A DNA stretch of 64,000 bases from Rhodospirillaceae bacterium. Its GTDB lineage: Bacteria > Pseudomonadota > Alphaproteobacteria > SP197. Below, in pieces: positions 63,636 through 64,000 of this stretch. The position numbers and the translations under genes were made by a program. The DNA lies in assembly GCA_002722885.1 (NCBI GenBank), contig PBNE01000002.1:62001-126000 (forward strand), read 5' to 3'. Every line of letters starts with the position of its first letter. Positions within the stretch are counted from its first letter, which is position 1. Below the pieces are notes generated by a model that was not told the DNA's origin, searched no databases, and worked only from the letters and a program-made list of their open reading frames with translations.

Positions 63636-64000
63636 CAGGCAAGCGCCAGTCCGATGGCCTGAAAACAACGCGCAGTATCGAGGCTGACGTTGTCGTCGGT
63701 CGGCAGCGGTTCCGAAGCGAACTTGGCGATCACCAGGCTGGCAACGGGATCGATCCAGAGATACTGGCCGAAGACGCCGATCCCCGTGTAGGCGCTGTGA
63801 CCGTCACCCATGATCCACCACTTGTTGCGATAGCTGCCGTGGGGGTTTGCCGCCGCACCCTCGCCCGCAGCCCAGGCCGCCGTGTCACCGTTGAACCGGC
63901 TGTCGGCCACCCAGCTCTGGGGCACGACCTGCCGGCCGTTGGCCTGGCCGTTCTCCAGCATCATCTGTCCGACCCGCGCGAGGTCGCGCAGGGTCAGGCA
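63635..64000 (-). CDS. Serine hydrolase (beta-lactamase family), C-terminal part
   Basis: End of a class C beta-lactamase-type serine hydrolase that continues beyond the window. RVGQMMLENGQANGR, SWVADSRFNGDT and YRNKWWIMGDGHSAYTGIGVFGQYLWIDP are characteristic of the last third, where GVFGQYLWIDP corresponds to the HxG-side strand. The nucleophile lies outside. It is coupled to the GNAT gene by TGATG. Confidence 0.75.
   Translation of the reverse strand, partial: CLTLRDLARVGQMMLENGQANGRQVVPQSWVADSRFNGDTAAWAAGEGAAANPHGSYRNKWWIMGDGHSAYTGIGVFGQYLWIDPVASLVIAKFASEPLPTDDNVSLDTARCFQAIGLALA

Noticed and set aside
1-64000. Prophage, insertion sequence, integrase, toxin-antitoxin or CRISPR elements.
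   Set aside because: No transposase, integrase, phage structural protein, paired small toxin-antitoxin genes or spaced direct repeats were recognised on either strand.

Overview
The window is GC-rich, densely coded DNA from a heterotrophic, oxidative alphaproteobacterium. Three things point that way: a CarD regulator, a seven-iron-type ferredoxin and an S4-domain protein beside a Suv3/MgpS-like helicase; a ccmABCDE cytochrome c maturation cluster running into heme A synthase; and the codon and GC character. The mix of creatinase, amine-demethylation, CaiB, PhyH, TauD, Rieske and GcvT-type genes resembles marine or host-associated Rhodospirillales-like bacteria. That placement is an inference, because no 16S or other decisive marker is present.

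Layout. 0-9.4 kb: the end of a creatinase, an amidase, galE, a rhodanese, an ATP-grasp protein, small transporters and a flavin monooxygenase, mixed with remnants of a BCCT transporter, a GFA protein and a cyclase. 9.5-10.8 kb: a tRNA-Arg(CCT) followed by a gene-poor stretch with RTX and Sel1-like debris and an AT-rich patch. 10.8-17.7 kb: glycerol kinase, an SDR, a formamidase-like esterase, a broken serine protease, a DUF1330 protein and a CocE-type hydrolase. 17.8-25.6 kb: a co-directional catabolic operon (TMADH-like demethylase, MttB-like methyltransferase, Rieske oxygenase, D-2-hydroxyacid dehydrogenase, HpaB-like monooxygenase, RidA), the most coherent metabolic unit here. 25.7-33.9 kb: a GFA protein, a serine hydrolase, a HalD-like 2-oxoglutarate oxygenase, a thioesterase, a PagL-like outer membrane protein, an M48 lipoprotein, a CaiB-type gene and a carbamoylase. 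33.9-39.6 kb: a housekeeping block. 39.7-44 kb: membrane proteins and htpG. 44-50.5 kb: 2-oxoglutarate oxygenases and an esterase mixed with several chimeric or broken genes. 50.5-56.8 kb: aconitase, an SDR-like protein, a GcvT-family methyltransferase and a two-domain Rieske protein. 56.9-60.7 kb: ccmABCDE-ctaA. 60.7-64 kb: a broken small membrane gene, an amidohydrolase, DUF1028, GNAT and a partial serine hydrolase.

Two themes stand out. One is handling of methylated nitrogen compounds and one-carbon units: creatinase yields sarcosine, and the TMADH-like, MttB-like, Rieske and GcvT-like proteins are all demethylation-type enzymes. The other is gene decay. At least thirteen loci carry in-frame stops, frameshifts, missing termini, or deletions that join the front of one gene to the back of another. 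The intact genes around them keep tight ATGA or TGATG overlaps. No transposase, integrase, phage gene or CRISPR array was recognised.
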